Assembly (NCBI RefSeq): GCF_963678635.1
Contig: NC_087067.1
Coordinates: 9,285,716-9,349,715 of the forward strand
Length of the DNA stretch: 64,000 nt
Direction of reading: 5' to 3'
Source of the DNA: Symsagittifera roscoffensis
Lineage: Eukaryota; Xenacoelomorpha; Acoela; Convolutidae
Under the pieces are notes generated by a model. It had not been told where the DNA came from. It did not search any database and saw nothing but the letters and a program-made list of their open reading frames with translations. Positions 49,385 through 59,310 of the stretch are shown here, piece by piece (position 1 is the stretch's first letter; each line of letters starts with the position of its first letter). Both the position numbers and the translations under genes were made by a program.

Positions 49385-50117
49385 ATAGCCTGAGCAGTCA
49401 GCATGCCAATTTTGCACACAAAAATGTTTGAACAAACAAATAAAAAATTTCAGAATGTTGTCCGGAATGATGGTCTATTTGCGGAAAACACGCCCAGAAA
49501 TTTATTCGACGGCATTTAATGAAAAGTAAATGCTCTATTTTTTTAATAGAGCATTTAATGAAAAATCAAAAATAAGTTTTGAGCGAAAAAAAATGTTCCC
49601 ATGAAAAACTATAAATTCTATTGAGATTTTCAAGGTTTTGTGCCATCCGGCGGAAAGCATACATAATATCGTTTCCTCGATCGATCCCAATTTAGGCGAG
49701 TAAGCCAATAAATAATCAGCCAAAGTCATATAGGCCGAAAACTTTTTAGGGAAAAAAAAACAAAAAAAGCGGAAAATATACGAAGTCAAGGCTAGTAGAG
49801 TTACAAATTGCAGGAGCGAATGAAAACATAAAAAGCAACTGCAATGAAAACTACAGACAGCAAAAAACTAAGCCGACAAAACATAAGTAGGCAAATAATT
49901 AGCCGACAATCTTTTTGAAAGAGGGAATTTCTCGTTCGAAAAAAAAAACAGATTCGAACCAAGGACCTTAGCCGTCTCGTCCCAGACGTAATCGTTGCCT
50001 CCAGACTGAGTGTACTGGAGACGCTTATTAATTTGAATTCCTTATGAACCAAGATACCAAGTGATTCTGTTAAACAAGTTACTAGCTCGAAAAAGTCTAT
50101 ATTCCGATTTTATAACG
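49385..50117 (-). repeat. tRNA-derived SINE-like repeat, copy 4 (best head)
   Basis: Read on the minus strand, the head has CTGGAGGCAACGATTACG (A-box-like, 49988-50006) and TTGGTTCGAATC (B-box, 49951-49962) at normal spacing. The body has the words shared with copies 1-3 (CAACTAAGCCGACAAAACA type, TTTGCGGAAAACACGCCCAG). Frames of 83-84 codons here are incidental. Confidence 0.65.
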
Positions 50118-50129
50118 CTTGCTACTCAC

Positions 50130-50243
50130 ACCAATTTCAGACGCCATTTGTATAGATAATTCTTTGAATTTTTTATTTACTTTGTTCTTCAGCTTGTCCA
50201 GAACTTCGAATAGCTGCATGCCGTGCCACAGGAGCTTAGTTAT
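50130..50243 (-). CDS. Candidate exon of an unidentified gene
   Basis: On the minus strand, 38 open codons sit in phase 0 between an acceptor-like ccctttgag and a strong donor GGT|gtgagt. The product includes ITKLLWHGMQLFEVLDKLKN and FKELSIQMASEIG, amphipathic and coding-like. The SINE-like repeat begins just inside the putative intron. The acceptor is poor in pyrimidines and no partner exon was found. Confidence 0.3.
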
Positions 50244-50685
50244 CTCAAAGGGTCAAATTTACCACGGACATTGCTTGTACCATCAAATCATTCATCAGGA
50301 TCCCCAAATTATTGGTGGTTGGGGGTTGTTTCTATGATATAGAAAAAAAAACATGATATAAAAATTTGCCACTCATTAATGAAGAGGGAAGGAAAAAGAG
50401 TCACACGACGAACAATCACACAACTTTATTTACACAGATCTGCATGTAATTGCGCAATTATGACGGCTGAGGCATCAACAAAAACTGGCGTTTTCTATTA
50501 CGCAAAAATTTTATGATACGTCCGAAAATACATTTGAGAAGGCTTAAAGACGATAGGGACAAAAATTGAAGGTTAAAGAATGTGACATTCGACCAGAATG
50601 TGAAAAATGCAATCTCTGCAGAATTCGAATTTTTAGCAGCGAGCCTTCCGGATTGGTGATTATTAAGAACTAAGAACGTTATTGG

Positions 50686-51142
50686 AACGATTGGCCAGAC
50701 GGTGAGGGCTGGAATATTCTGGTATTTTAAAATTTCAAAAATTGGAATTATGACGTCATATTTCTGAGAAACGTCAGAAACGGCCATTTTGGCTAAAACA
50801 TGTGCCAGTCGGTCATGTCTGGAGGTTTGACCTTGAGAAACACGTAATTTTGGTGTGAAGTTTTAATTCTAAAAATTTCGCATGGAGCCTGTCATGCTCA
50901 GTTTTCTCGAACCAACTGAAAACGCAAAAATCAAAAAATCAGAACGTCCGAATTAACAATTGTGCCATTCTGCCAGATGACACAGCATAACCTTCCCGCG
51001 ACAGAAAAAAAAGTGACTAAAGGCCTTATGAACAAAAAAGTGTTGCGACGGAGGGTCAGAATGTTCTAGAATTTTTATTTTTAAAATTTCGATTGGAAGA
51101 AGAACATTTCTGAGAAATAGAAAAAAGACGGCCATTTTGAAT
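50686..51142. repeat. Two related ~110-bp segments
   Basis: 50686-50800 and 51038-51142 share GACGG...GG, AGAATNTTCTNG, AAAATTTC, ATTTCTGAGAAA and GACGGCCATTTTG in order. Two minus-strand frames starting MAV at matching points are therefore repeat shadows. Confidence 0.6.
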
Positions 51143-51919
51143 AAAAAAGACGAAAATCAGAACCACGATAGAGATTGTGAAGAACAGTTGTATCAGAGAC
51201 AGAAAAACACGGAGCCTCTTATCGTGGCAAAAACACACGATAAGGACCTTAGCGACAGATATTTGTGGAGACGGAGGCTTCAGTGGGGGGAAGAGAAATA
51301 CCACGGAACCCTCCCGGGACACGAAATATAGGAGATAAGAGTGTTATCTCAAGAAAATCACGGGAGCGGAGGCTTGGTCCCCCAGAGACTGTTATATGTG
51401 AAGGGACTGTGAAAACTGACTATAACAGCTGCTGTAATGTCCTAGATCTTAATTAACACCGTTATTATTTAATATTTCAGAGCATGAGTAGATAGAAAAA
51501 GGAAAGGGTCAATCCATCTCCAATGGATTTAATATAAAACTGTCACACAAAAACATAATAAAATAGGTTGTTCGAGCCGTGTTTTTAATGACAATCACGT
51601 AGTCTGAGGATCCGAGACTCAGCTATGTGGTTGTGTTCGCATGCAAACGAAAGCTGATCAAAAGTCGTTTGACTGATGGCCTAAAAATGGTAACTTTTTA
51701 CTTTGCCCTAAACAGACCAGAAAATCAACTGGCAAGGTCGAGACGGTGAAAAACGAGTAGAATTAAGGTAACTGACGCCTGCCAGTCGTTGATAGGTACT
51801 TTTTCTACGCTCCGTCGCTGTGTGATATTTGGGCGAATGTTACATAGACGTTTTTATGGCGCTCCTGGGTGGGACTGTTAAAGGCATGAAACCATCATGA
51901 TCAGCAAGCGTTTCAGCGA

Positions 51920-53700
51920 CGTACCCTCCGCTCCGGGCGTATGCCCGAGTTAGAGGCCTTAATGACCGTTATTGTACTAGGGGGAAGGTGCGTACCCTCC
52001 GTCTAGTGCAATTTAGCTTTTTAACTTAGTTATCACCGAAAATTCCGGGGGCCGGAGGAGTAGGTGGGAAATCTAGGGCCCGCTTGTCCTGAGGTCACAG
52101 GACCAAAAACAATTAAAGAGAAAGCGTAAAACCAAACAAAAATAGTGTATAACCAAGAAAAAACCAAAAATAAATTTATTTGAAAACAAAAAAGTACAAA
52201 AAACAGTAAAAAATCCAAAAAAGACCAAAAACAGTAAAAAACATAAAAAGACAGTTTATATGTTATTTCCGGACGAGATGTGATCTGACCTTCCTATTTG
52301 TTGTTGTTTCAGATCGATTTATATCGTTTCTGATAGAAAGATTGTGTGTTTTGGTGAAGGGTTGGATACCCTCCCTCGAGTGTAATTTGAGCGTTTAAGC
52401 ACGTTAATGGTGATTTTGCCGGTGACCGGAGGGTAGAGTGGCAAGCTGATCAACGTGCTCCACACTCAACAGGGACATCAAGGACAACATCCGCAACGAC
52501 TGTTGGGTATCGTTGAAGCAATTTTAGTATCGTTCGGGTACTATTTCATTAAAATTTAAGTGGTGGGGGGCACGATTGGCGCGGTCCGATTGTACCCTCC
52601 ATCGATTACAAATTTCCGAGTTAAGGGTCTTAATTCGGATATTTTGGTGCAAAGGAGGGTATAGTACTATTCATTAACGACTATTAATAGATTATTATCC
52701 TTATTATATATTACTTATCTCCTCAATTAGATCCAAAAAACACCCAATTTTGTCGAAAATCATCGATTTTCGATCAAACTGTAGACCCCCAAATTTTTGG
52801 ATATCCGAGCTTTTCCGAACAACAAAAAGCTTTTATATAGGGAGTAGCTACGTAGTTCGATCCCCCTAACTAAAGAAACCGCGTGAGAAAAGACTCAGTA
52901 GAAGTTGGAAAAAACCAAAATTTTTCGGTCAAAATTTCGATAATTTTTTGAATTTTTGTCAATCTGTTTTGGGGATCGAGTTTTTGAGTTTTTAGAGTTA
53001 GAGCAATAAAATTTTTTGCGTTAGGAGCGTGCTAGCACAACGTGCTCGGTTACTAGAGAAATTTTTGGGTAACCCTCCGAGTAGCTCCGTGGATAGAGCT
53101 AACGACTTAAGGTTTGGAAAAGGAAGGAATCGGAGGGTCCAAATTTGATAGTTTTTGGCCAAATTTTTGTTTCTAAACCAATTCTGGTCCGGTTTTTTGC
53201 ATTATTCCAGTGCCGCACAGGGCTACTACGCTCATTTCAAGTATTTTTAGGCACTTTCGACCGGAATTGCGAAAAAAGTCTTTCAGATCCTATACAGGTG
53301 GTGAAAAAGGCCATTTTGACGAACGCGTTTTTGGCGATTTCTCAAAGACTAGTTATCCGATCGGGATAATTTTGGTACCATAAGTCGACGTTTTTGACCA
53401 CTTTTCCGAATCGCAACCGTTTTTGGGTTGATTATTTCGGAAAAGAAAAATTTTTAGAATTTGTTGGTTCGGAGGGTCCAAATCACGGGCAACCCTCCGA
53501 GCGGCAGAAAATTTTATCAAAACATCCTTTTATTCAACTGGAAAGGTTGACCGTGTCAGCCAACCTAGTTTTAAGTCAGGTAGACCGCTTTCAGAGGCTT
53601 TACTGCGGTGATATAACCCTTTTTCTTGATTTTGGGGGAACCCTCCGAGGTGACCCTCCGGAGTCAGCTAAACCCTTTAGCAACCCTCCTTAGTGGAAAA
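51920..53700 (+). repeat. Leader with recurrent ACCCTCCG / CGGAGGGT modules
   Basis: ACCCTCC words at about 51922, 51993, 52368, 52594, 53072, 53493 and 53647-53690; inverse GGAGGGT words at 52428, 52654, 53132 and 53472. Several modules read TACCCTCC, 50-70 nt including TTAA(G), then GGAGGGTA, so each can fold as a long-range hairpin. No gene is supported; a frame at 53394-53693 is not recognisable. Confidence 0.65.
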
Positions 53701-53838
53701 TTTCCACGAGATCACCCTAAGAAGTTAAAACAGCTCCCCTTAGAGCTCCTAGCTTGTTTTGACGCTTTTTGAAGCGAGGGGGAGAACCTTCTAAGCGAGA
53801 TCGAAAAATTTGAAAATTTGAAAATTTGAACCTTCGTC

Positions 53839-54221
53839 GGTGGATCCCTTTGACGAAGGGGAGCGAACGCTCATTCGACCCGACTTTGAGCCAGACGAGG
53901 TCCTCGAACGGGAGGAAGCCGAGAGGACAGAGGAGACCCCGGAGCGTCCCGAGGTCGAACCTCGGGAGGAAGTGTTGTACAGGGGAATGTCCAAATCAGA
54001 GACTAAGAGCTATAAATGGAGAAAGTAACCTTCACATCTGACAAGTGCACACTCATCCTTGGCCAAACAGAGTAACAACGCGATGATGTCGAGTATGAGT
54101 CCGGGTGAAGAGCAGACGTTCTCGAAGGCCAAGAAGAGTTGGAAGTCCTTGTACGACGAACGCATGGCGTCACTACCAACTGTAGGTTTGACTTCCAGTG
54201 ATGACTACCCGGAGATAACCC
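53839..54221 (+). pseudogene. Duplicated internal fragment of gag in the leader
   Basis: 383 bp matching 55599-55981 with only three substitutions seen. One changes a GGA-type codon to a TAA stop (about 54006). The right junction falls at AACCC, which is shared with the following ACCCTCCG module. Confidence 0.93.
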
Positions 54222-54270
54222 TCCGGAGCATATTAAGCATCTTATTGACCCTCCTTAGTAAATTTGGGGG

Positions 54271-54360
54271 GACCCTCCGAGGTAACTTGGGTGATTAGGG
54301 TACCCTCCGAAGTAACTTGGGTGATCAAGGTACCCTCCGAGGTAACCCTCCGGAGCGTCT
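54271..54360 (+). repeat. Short tandem repeat with ACCCTCCGA and AACTTGGGTGAT
   Basis: Three units of about 28 bp (TACCCTCCGAAGTAACTTGG type) next to the gag fragment. Confidence 0.85.
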
Positions 54361-54590
54361 TAAACCTTCCAACGATCTTCCTTGTTAGAGACTTGAGTAA
54401 ACTTTCTGTGGCTATTTGGGCAATGGAAAATATCCATTGAATTAGGATCATATTAGGATATTAGGCGTGCTTATCAGGATCATAAGAACCCATTTTGACC
54501 CGGAAATTCGTGATCAACTTTGGATTCTACATTGGGTGTATTAGAAGTACCCGAACAAAATTTTTTTTTGATTGTGATTTTGGTTGTGTG

Positions 54591-54960
54591 GTTGCCTTGA
54601 GCTACTTAATAGGAAAGTTCGGGCAATCCGGGAACAAATAAAGGAAGACCTCGGTGGGTGTATTAGGCAAATACACACCCACTTGAGAAGAAAAATTGTT
54701 CCCTACTCTCGTGCACTTGGAGCAGTCCGAGTGTGGGAGAGCTTTTTCATAGACTTTAGAAATTTTCGATCAGAGGTTGCCTTGAGCTACTTAGTAGGAC
54801 AGCTCGGGCAATCGCAGGACACCTAAAAGAAGACCTCGGTGGGTGTATTAGGCAGACACACACCCACTTGAGAAGACTGTGTCCTGGGCTTCGTTCTTTC
54901 GGATCGTTCCGATTGGGGGAAGTCTTTTTCTTTAAGACTAAGTTTTATTTATCTATTTCT
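54591..54960 (+). repeat. 185-bp tandem repeat with internal hairpin
   Basis: Two units start GTTGCCTTGAGCTACTTA at 54591 and 54776. Each has GTGGGTGTATTAGGCA followed by ACACACCCACTTGAGAAG, a stable stem-loop. The second halves diverge. Likely part of the LTR or the untranslated leader. Confidence 0.85.
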
Positions 54961-55353
54961 GAATCATCACTGCTTTTTATCAAAGATTGTTTAATTTTAA
55001 CAAAGCAGTGACTTGATAAATTGTGTGGCGATAAATTGATACTGACAAAAGGTCGCTGTCACCTGTAGGATATTCTTATCTGATTATCGATTGTGTTTTG
55101 GTTGTCGATTATATCTTGTGGAAACTTAGTGATACTGTTATACTATACAACCGGGTTGAGTTAGCATTATATCAATACTGGGTAGACCCTGTGTGTAACT
55201 TTAGCTGAGTCACTAATTTAGTCGTGAGAGATCTAAGAGACATTTTGATAATGACGGAAACGAGTAGGCAGCGTTAAGTGATTTAACTAAATCTTGTTTG
55301 TGGTACGTTTGCATTGCCATCAAATTACGAATACTTTCATTTTGATAAAAACT
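54961..55353 (+). other. Leader before gag
   Basis: No gene. It may hold the LTR 3' end and primer binding site, but I cannot match a tRNA 3' end here. Confidence 0.4.
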
Positions 55354-58300
55354 ATGCAGCGCAGGGACTCGCTAGGATCGACTACTAAAATTCCCAGGCT
55401 AAGCAAGGGAAGCACGCGGAAGTTTAGAACTAGGCGTAGCCAAACCTCGTTTAGCAGCGCTTCCGACGCGTTTGCTGAAGACGAATCGACTAAAGGTCAA
55501 CCTGATCTTTCAGTGAGCGAAATGAAACTAAGGAGCGAGAAAAACCTCGATGGCAATCAAAGGCGGAGCGCCGAGGCCGAGCCTGCGAGCGAAACGCTGG
55601 TGGATCCCTTTGACGAAGGGGAGCGAACGCTCATTCGACCCGACTTTGAGCCAGACGAGGTCCTCGAACGGGAGGAAGCCGAGAGGACAGAGGAGACCTC
55701 GGAGCGTCCCGAGGTCGAACCTCGGGAGGAAGTGTTGTACAGGGGAATGTCCAAATCAGAGACTAAGAGCTATAAATGGAGAAAGGAACCTTCACATCTG
55801 ACAAGTGCACACTCATCCTTGGCCAAACAGAGTAACAACGCGATGATGTCGAGTATGAGTCCGGGTGAAGAGCAGACGTTCTCGAAGGCCAAGAAGAGTT
55901 GGAAGTCCTTGTACGACGAACGCATGGCGTCACTACCAACTGTAGGTTTGACTTGCAGTGATGACTACCCGGAGATAACCCATCCGGATGTGAACTTCAC
56001 ACCGTGCCCAAGGAATGATATGAGCAGGAAGGCGTCATCAACCTCGCCGACCAGGCCCATGTCAGATGGGATAACGATGGGAGCGTCGTCAACCTTCGAC
56101 AGATTAATGACGTCGATGAGCAAGCTAAGAGGCGGTGCGTCATCAAGCACCAGGCTGCAGCCGCCGTTGACCTCATCTTCGCTGGGACTAACCCCGTCAT
56201 TTGGGGCCACTGGCGACATAAGTGACATGTTCGCTGGCGTAATGAATGGTCTGGATGAACTGAGACGGGACATGACTAAAAGAATAGATCAGGTGGATGA
56301 GAGAGCTCACAAGGGTCAAGAGAATCTGAGAGACGAGCTGACGCACGTGAAGTCGCAGGCGAGGTTTGATCAGGCTCAATTGATTCATAACACCGATCAA
56401 TGCCTGGCTGAGAGCCTGGCACAGGCAAACAAAGAGTCAGAGGAAAGAGAGGCAAGGATGACAAGAGAGATCGAGCGATTATTGAATGATCATGATAATA
56501 CCTACGCCCAAACGATGACTGGCCTGGAGAAGAGGTTAGACGCCAAATCTGACTTGATGATGCGGAAGCTTGACGCGATCCTGAATGGGAGTAGTTGGCA
56601 GGAGCATTCCAACTCAAGGGAGCGCTCAAGCCATGCGAATGTTGGAGATGGTACGGGCAACAGTGCCAGAGCCCAGCAGGGCTCGAGAACGAACTACGAA
56701 CATAGAAACAAGGAGCGGCCAAGGGCAGCCCCGCAGAGGCCTGGCTGGACGAATCCAGTACCGCCGGAGGCAGATGCCACCCCGGAGACAAGATTGCCAA
56801 CCGTGCCACAAGTCAGTTCAGTACCAGATCTGACTACAGTCTCGCAAGACACAACGATGTATGCCTCGATGTTTGAGCCTCTGAACAGATCTCTTGAAAC
56901 ATTCATCACCAAGCTCTCGAAGTCAACCGAGAGAGGAGAGAGGTCAAGAAGAACACTGAAAAAGCCGAAGTCATATAAAGACGAGTCAGACGGCTGCATT
57001 GATACTTGGATAGAGGTGATGAAGTTACACTTTGAGGAAGAGAATCTCTCCAAGAAACAAGAGTGCAGCGCGCTGACGAGCAACCTGGAGGGTACTGCAT
57101 TAAATTGTGTAATGGCGAAAAGAGCCAATGAGAGAGACAGCGCTCGCAAGATATTCGACATCCTGCTGAATCGTTTCGGCTCTGGAGTACAAGGGCACCA
57201 GGCCATGGTGAAGTTCGAGAAGAGGCGTCAGAGAGATGAAGAATCAATAGATAAATTCTTGGACGACCTTGAATTGCTCAGGAGGAGAAGCAACCCGGAT
57301 GAGAGAATATCCGAGCGAAACTTGGCGATTGCTTCGAAGTTTATGGATGAAGTAAGGAGTGAGGAGCTGAAGACGATGTTGGCCACTCACTTCACCCTGT
57401 CGCTTGACCAGGTACCCACGCCCGACGACTTGCGTATGAAGTCACGCGAGTATTTACTCATAAAACCGAGGGCGCAAAACCGTTACAGCAATTATGGCAA
57501 CTATAGCGGGACAAACACTGGTGCGAATTCCAGTTGGTACAAACCTCGCGATGACATGGACAAGAGGAGGTCGTGCGCGAATTGTGGTTCGATGGACCAT
57601 CACGTTTCTGCGTGTTCTGCATACAAACAGAACATGAAGGCCATAGGCCACTTTCTTGAGGACGCCGACGCGACCGACGAGGATCATGAGGAGTACGTCA
57701 GGGGGCTCATCATGAAATATGGTCCGAGGTGTTTCTTCTGTAATTTGGAGGGACACTTCAAGTCGGATTGTACTCAATTTTGGGACGCAGTAGCGGACGC
57801 GAAACATCCCCGCCACGAAGAGGCGCTTTCGGGTGTCAAGGCCAGTCGAGCACGTCTGATGAACGAGGCTGAATCTCGGAGAAAGGAAACGACACCGAGC
57901 ACCTTTGCGACCAAAAAGGTTAAGACATGGCCTGACGAGGTGGTAGCCTCGAACCTCGAAGCAGAGTCGTCTAGTCCACTCAAGGTGGATTACGGCCTGG
58001 CGGCAAGGACAGCGCTGCAGAATGTCAAACAGGACCTTTCCACGAAAGAAGTGGAGCAATGGGTAAGGTCGGAGCTGGAAAGCACAGATCTTCGGGAGAG
58101 TCTTAATGTCCTCGGTAAAGCGACAAAAGTAGAAGACAAAGAGGAGCCCAAGAAACAGGGACTAAAACTGAACGTTATATCTGGCAAGACTTTCGGCATG
58201 ACGAAGGCGGGGACCAAAATAATGTCCATCATCTCAGTCGCAGGGCACCAGGTGGTCAAGAACTTGAGTGAACCATCCGAGATTACACTAATCCACCTGG

Positions 58301-59310
58301 ACATCTATGCCGACTACCTGAAGGAGAAGGATCCCAAACTGGACTCCAGGGCAGTGCGAGCGCTGCTCACAACGGGAGGTCCGAGGCTGATGAAAGTGGA
58401 CGGACATTATATCGATGTCTATGGCCCTTACCCGATTCTGATGAATGTGGATGGCATCAATATCTACACGAAAGCTCACATAACTGATGCGAACGATCAG
58501 GTTGGCCGGATATACATTGGTCAAGAGGAGCTGAAGGTCAGACGAATCGGACACAACGCGATGCTCGAACAAGATGCGGTGCATATTGGTTGCGAGGCCG
58601 ATCTGGCCGCACACGTTCTGGACGTGCAAGGCAGACAACTTTCAGTAAAGGGGCTGCTAGACACGGGAGCAGTGGTTAGTGTCATGCCAGTCAAAACTTG
58701 GACCGACATGGGTTTCGAAAGATCGGATCTCATACCGACAAACATCAGGTTGGCAGCTGCCAATCAGGGAGCGATCTATGTCGCCGGACGAACCCCGATC
58801 ATCTCACTGCAGCTCGGAGGAAGACATCTTTGGATGAGCTTCCTAGTAGTAGAGAATTTGGATGAATCCGACCAGTTCATCCTAGGAAGGGATTTCGTTC
58901 GCAACTTTGACGTCACGATTGATCTCAATGACGGATTGATTAGGATCAAGGATCCTGAAAGAAAGTATGAGAAAAGACCCCTTAATAAGATCTTAATTAA
59001 TCAGGCCAAGGTGCCGATTTTTCTGGATCGAAAAGTTAGATTAAAACCGAACCAAGCCGTAGTAGCGACGTTTAGGATGAGGAACTTGAATGAACTCAGC
59101 AATGACAGACAGGTGTGTCTGGTACCAAATCCAAACAGTAAAAGCTCGGCTATTTTAGGAAGAAGCTTCTCACTCACTCAGAGCGGACTGTGTGTGTGTG
59201 TTATTGAACACAGAAGCAACAACAGTGACAATACAGAGGGGAAAGAAACTTGGCTACGCTTTGCCTCTGAACACAGACTTTCTGAGTGTGGAGAACTTGA
59301 AGAAGTTTGA
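55354..59310 (+). CDS. gag-pro: Gag-protease of the Ty3/gypsy-type element
   Basis: I start it at the second Met (MQRRDSLGS); the frame is open from 55294. The order is a basic/acidic N-terminus, a coiled coil (about residues 299-412), a retrotransposon Gag core with FGSGVQGHQAMVKFEK (about 500-705), two CX2CX4HX4C knuckles (57574-57615, 57730-57771) and an aspartic protease with LLDTGAVVSVMP (DTGA at 58660-58671) and ILGRDF. Gag packages the RNA and the protease processes the polyprotein. Family-like sequence leaves this frame at the (TG)6 tract 59189-59200; the last 36 or so codons in this frame are off-frame tail. The frame change to RT is +1. Confidence 0.9.
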   Translation: MQRRDSLGSTTKIPRLSKGSTRKFRTRRSQTSFSSASDAFAEDESTKGQPDLSVSEMKLRSEKNLDGNQRRSAEAEPASETLVDPFDEGERTLIRPDFEPDEVLEREEAERTEETSERPEVEPREEVLYRGMSKSETKSYKWRKEPSHLTSAHSSLAKQSNNAMMSSMSPGEEQTFSKAKKSWKSLYDERMASLPTVGLTCSDDYPEITHPDVNFTPCPRNDMSRKASSTSPTRPMSDGITMGASSTFDRLMTSMSKLRGGASSSTRLQPPLTSSSLGLTPSFGATGDISDMFAGVMNGLDELRRDMTKRIDQVDERAHKGQENLRDELTHVKSQARFDQAQLIHNTDQCLAESLAQANKESEEREARMTREIERLLNDHDNTYAQTMTGLEKRLDAKSDLMMRKLDAILNGSSWQEHSNSRERSSHANVGDGTGNSARAQQGSRTNYEHRNKERPRAAPQRPGWTNPVPPEADATPETRLPTVPQVSSVPDLTTVSQDTTMYASMFEPLNRSLETFITKLSKSTERGERSRRTLKKPKSYKDESDGCIDTWIEVMKLHFEEENLSKKQECSALTSNLEGTALNCVMAKRANERDSARKIFDILLNRFGSGVQGHQAMVKFEKRRQRDEESIDKFLDDLELLRRRSNPDERISERNLAIASKFMDEVRSEELKTMLATHFTLSLDQVPTPDDLRMKSREYLLIKPRAQNRYSNYGNYSGTNTGANSSWYKPRDDMDKRRSCANCGSMDHHVSACSAYKQNMKAIGHFLEDADATDEDHEEYVRGLIMKYGPRCFFCNLEGHFKSDCTQFWDAVADAKHPRHEEALSGVKASRARLMNEAESRRKETTPSTFATKKVKTWPDEVVASNLEAESSSPLKVDYGLAARTALQNVKQDLSTKEVEQWVRSELESTDLRESLNVLGKATKVEDKEEPKKQGLKLNVISGKTFGMTKAGTKIMSIISVAGHQVVKNLSEPSEITLIHLDIYADYLKEKDPKLDSRAVRALLTTGGPRLMKVDGHYIDVYGPYPILMNVDGINIYTKAHITDANDQVGRIYIGQEELKVRRIGHNAMLEQDAVHIGCEADLAAHVLDVQGRQLSVKGLLDTGAVVSVMPVKTWTDMGFERSDLIPTNIRLAAANQGAIYVAGRTPIISLQLGGRHLWMSFLVVENLDESDQFILGRDFVRNFDVTIDLNDGLIRIKDPERKYEKRPLNKILINQAKVPIFLDRKVRLKPNQAVVATFRMRNLNELSNDRQVCLVPNPNSKSSAILGRSFSLTQSGLCVCVIEHRSNNSDNTEGKETWLRFASEHRLSECGELEEV

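Noticed and set aside
50458-51322. Minus-strand frames starting MAV
   Set aside because: Both start at the same point of a 110-bp repeat, no family resemblance.
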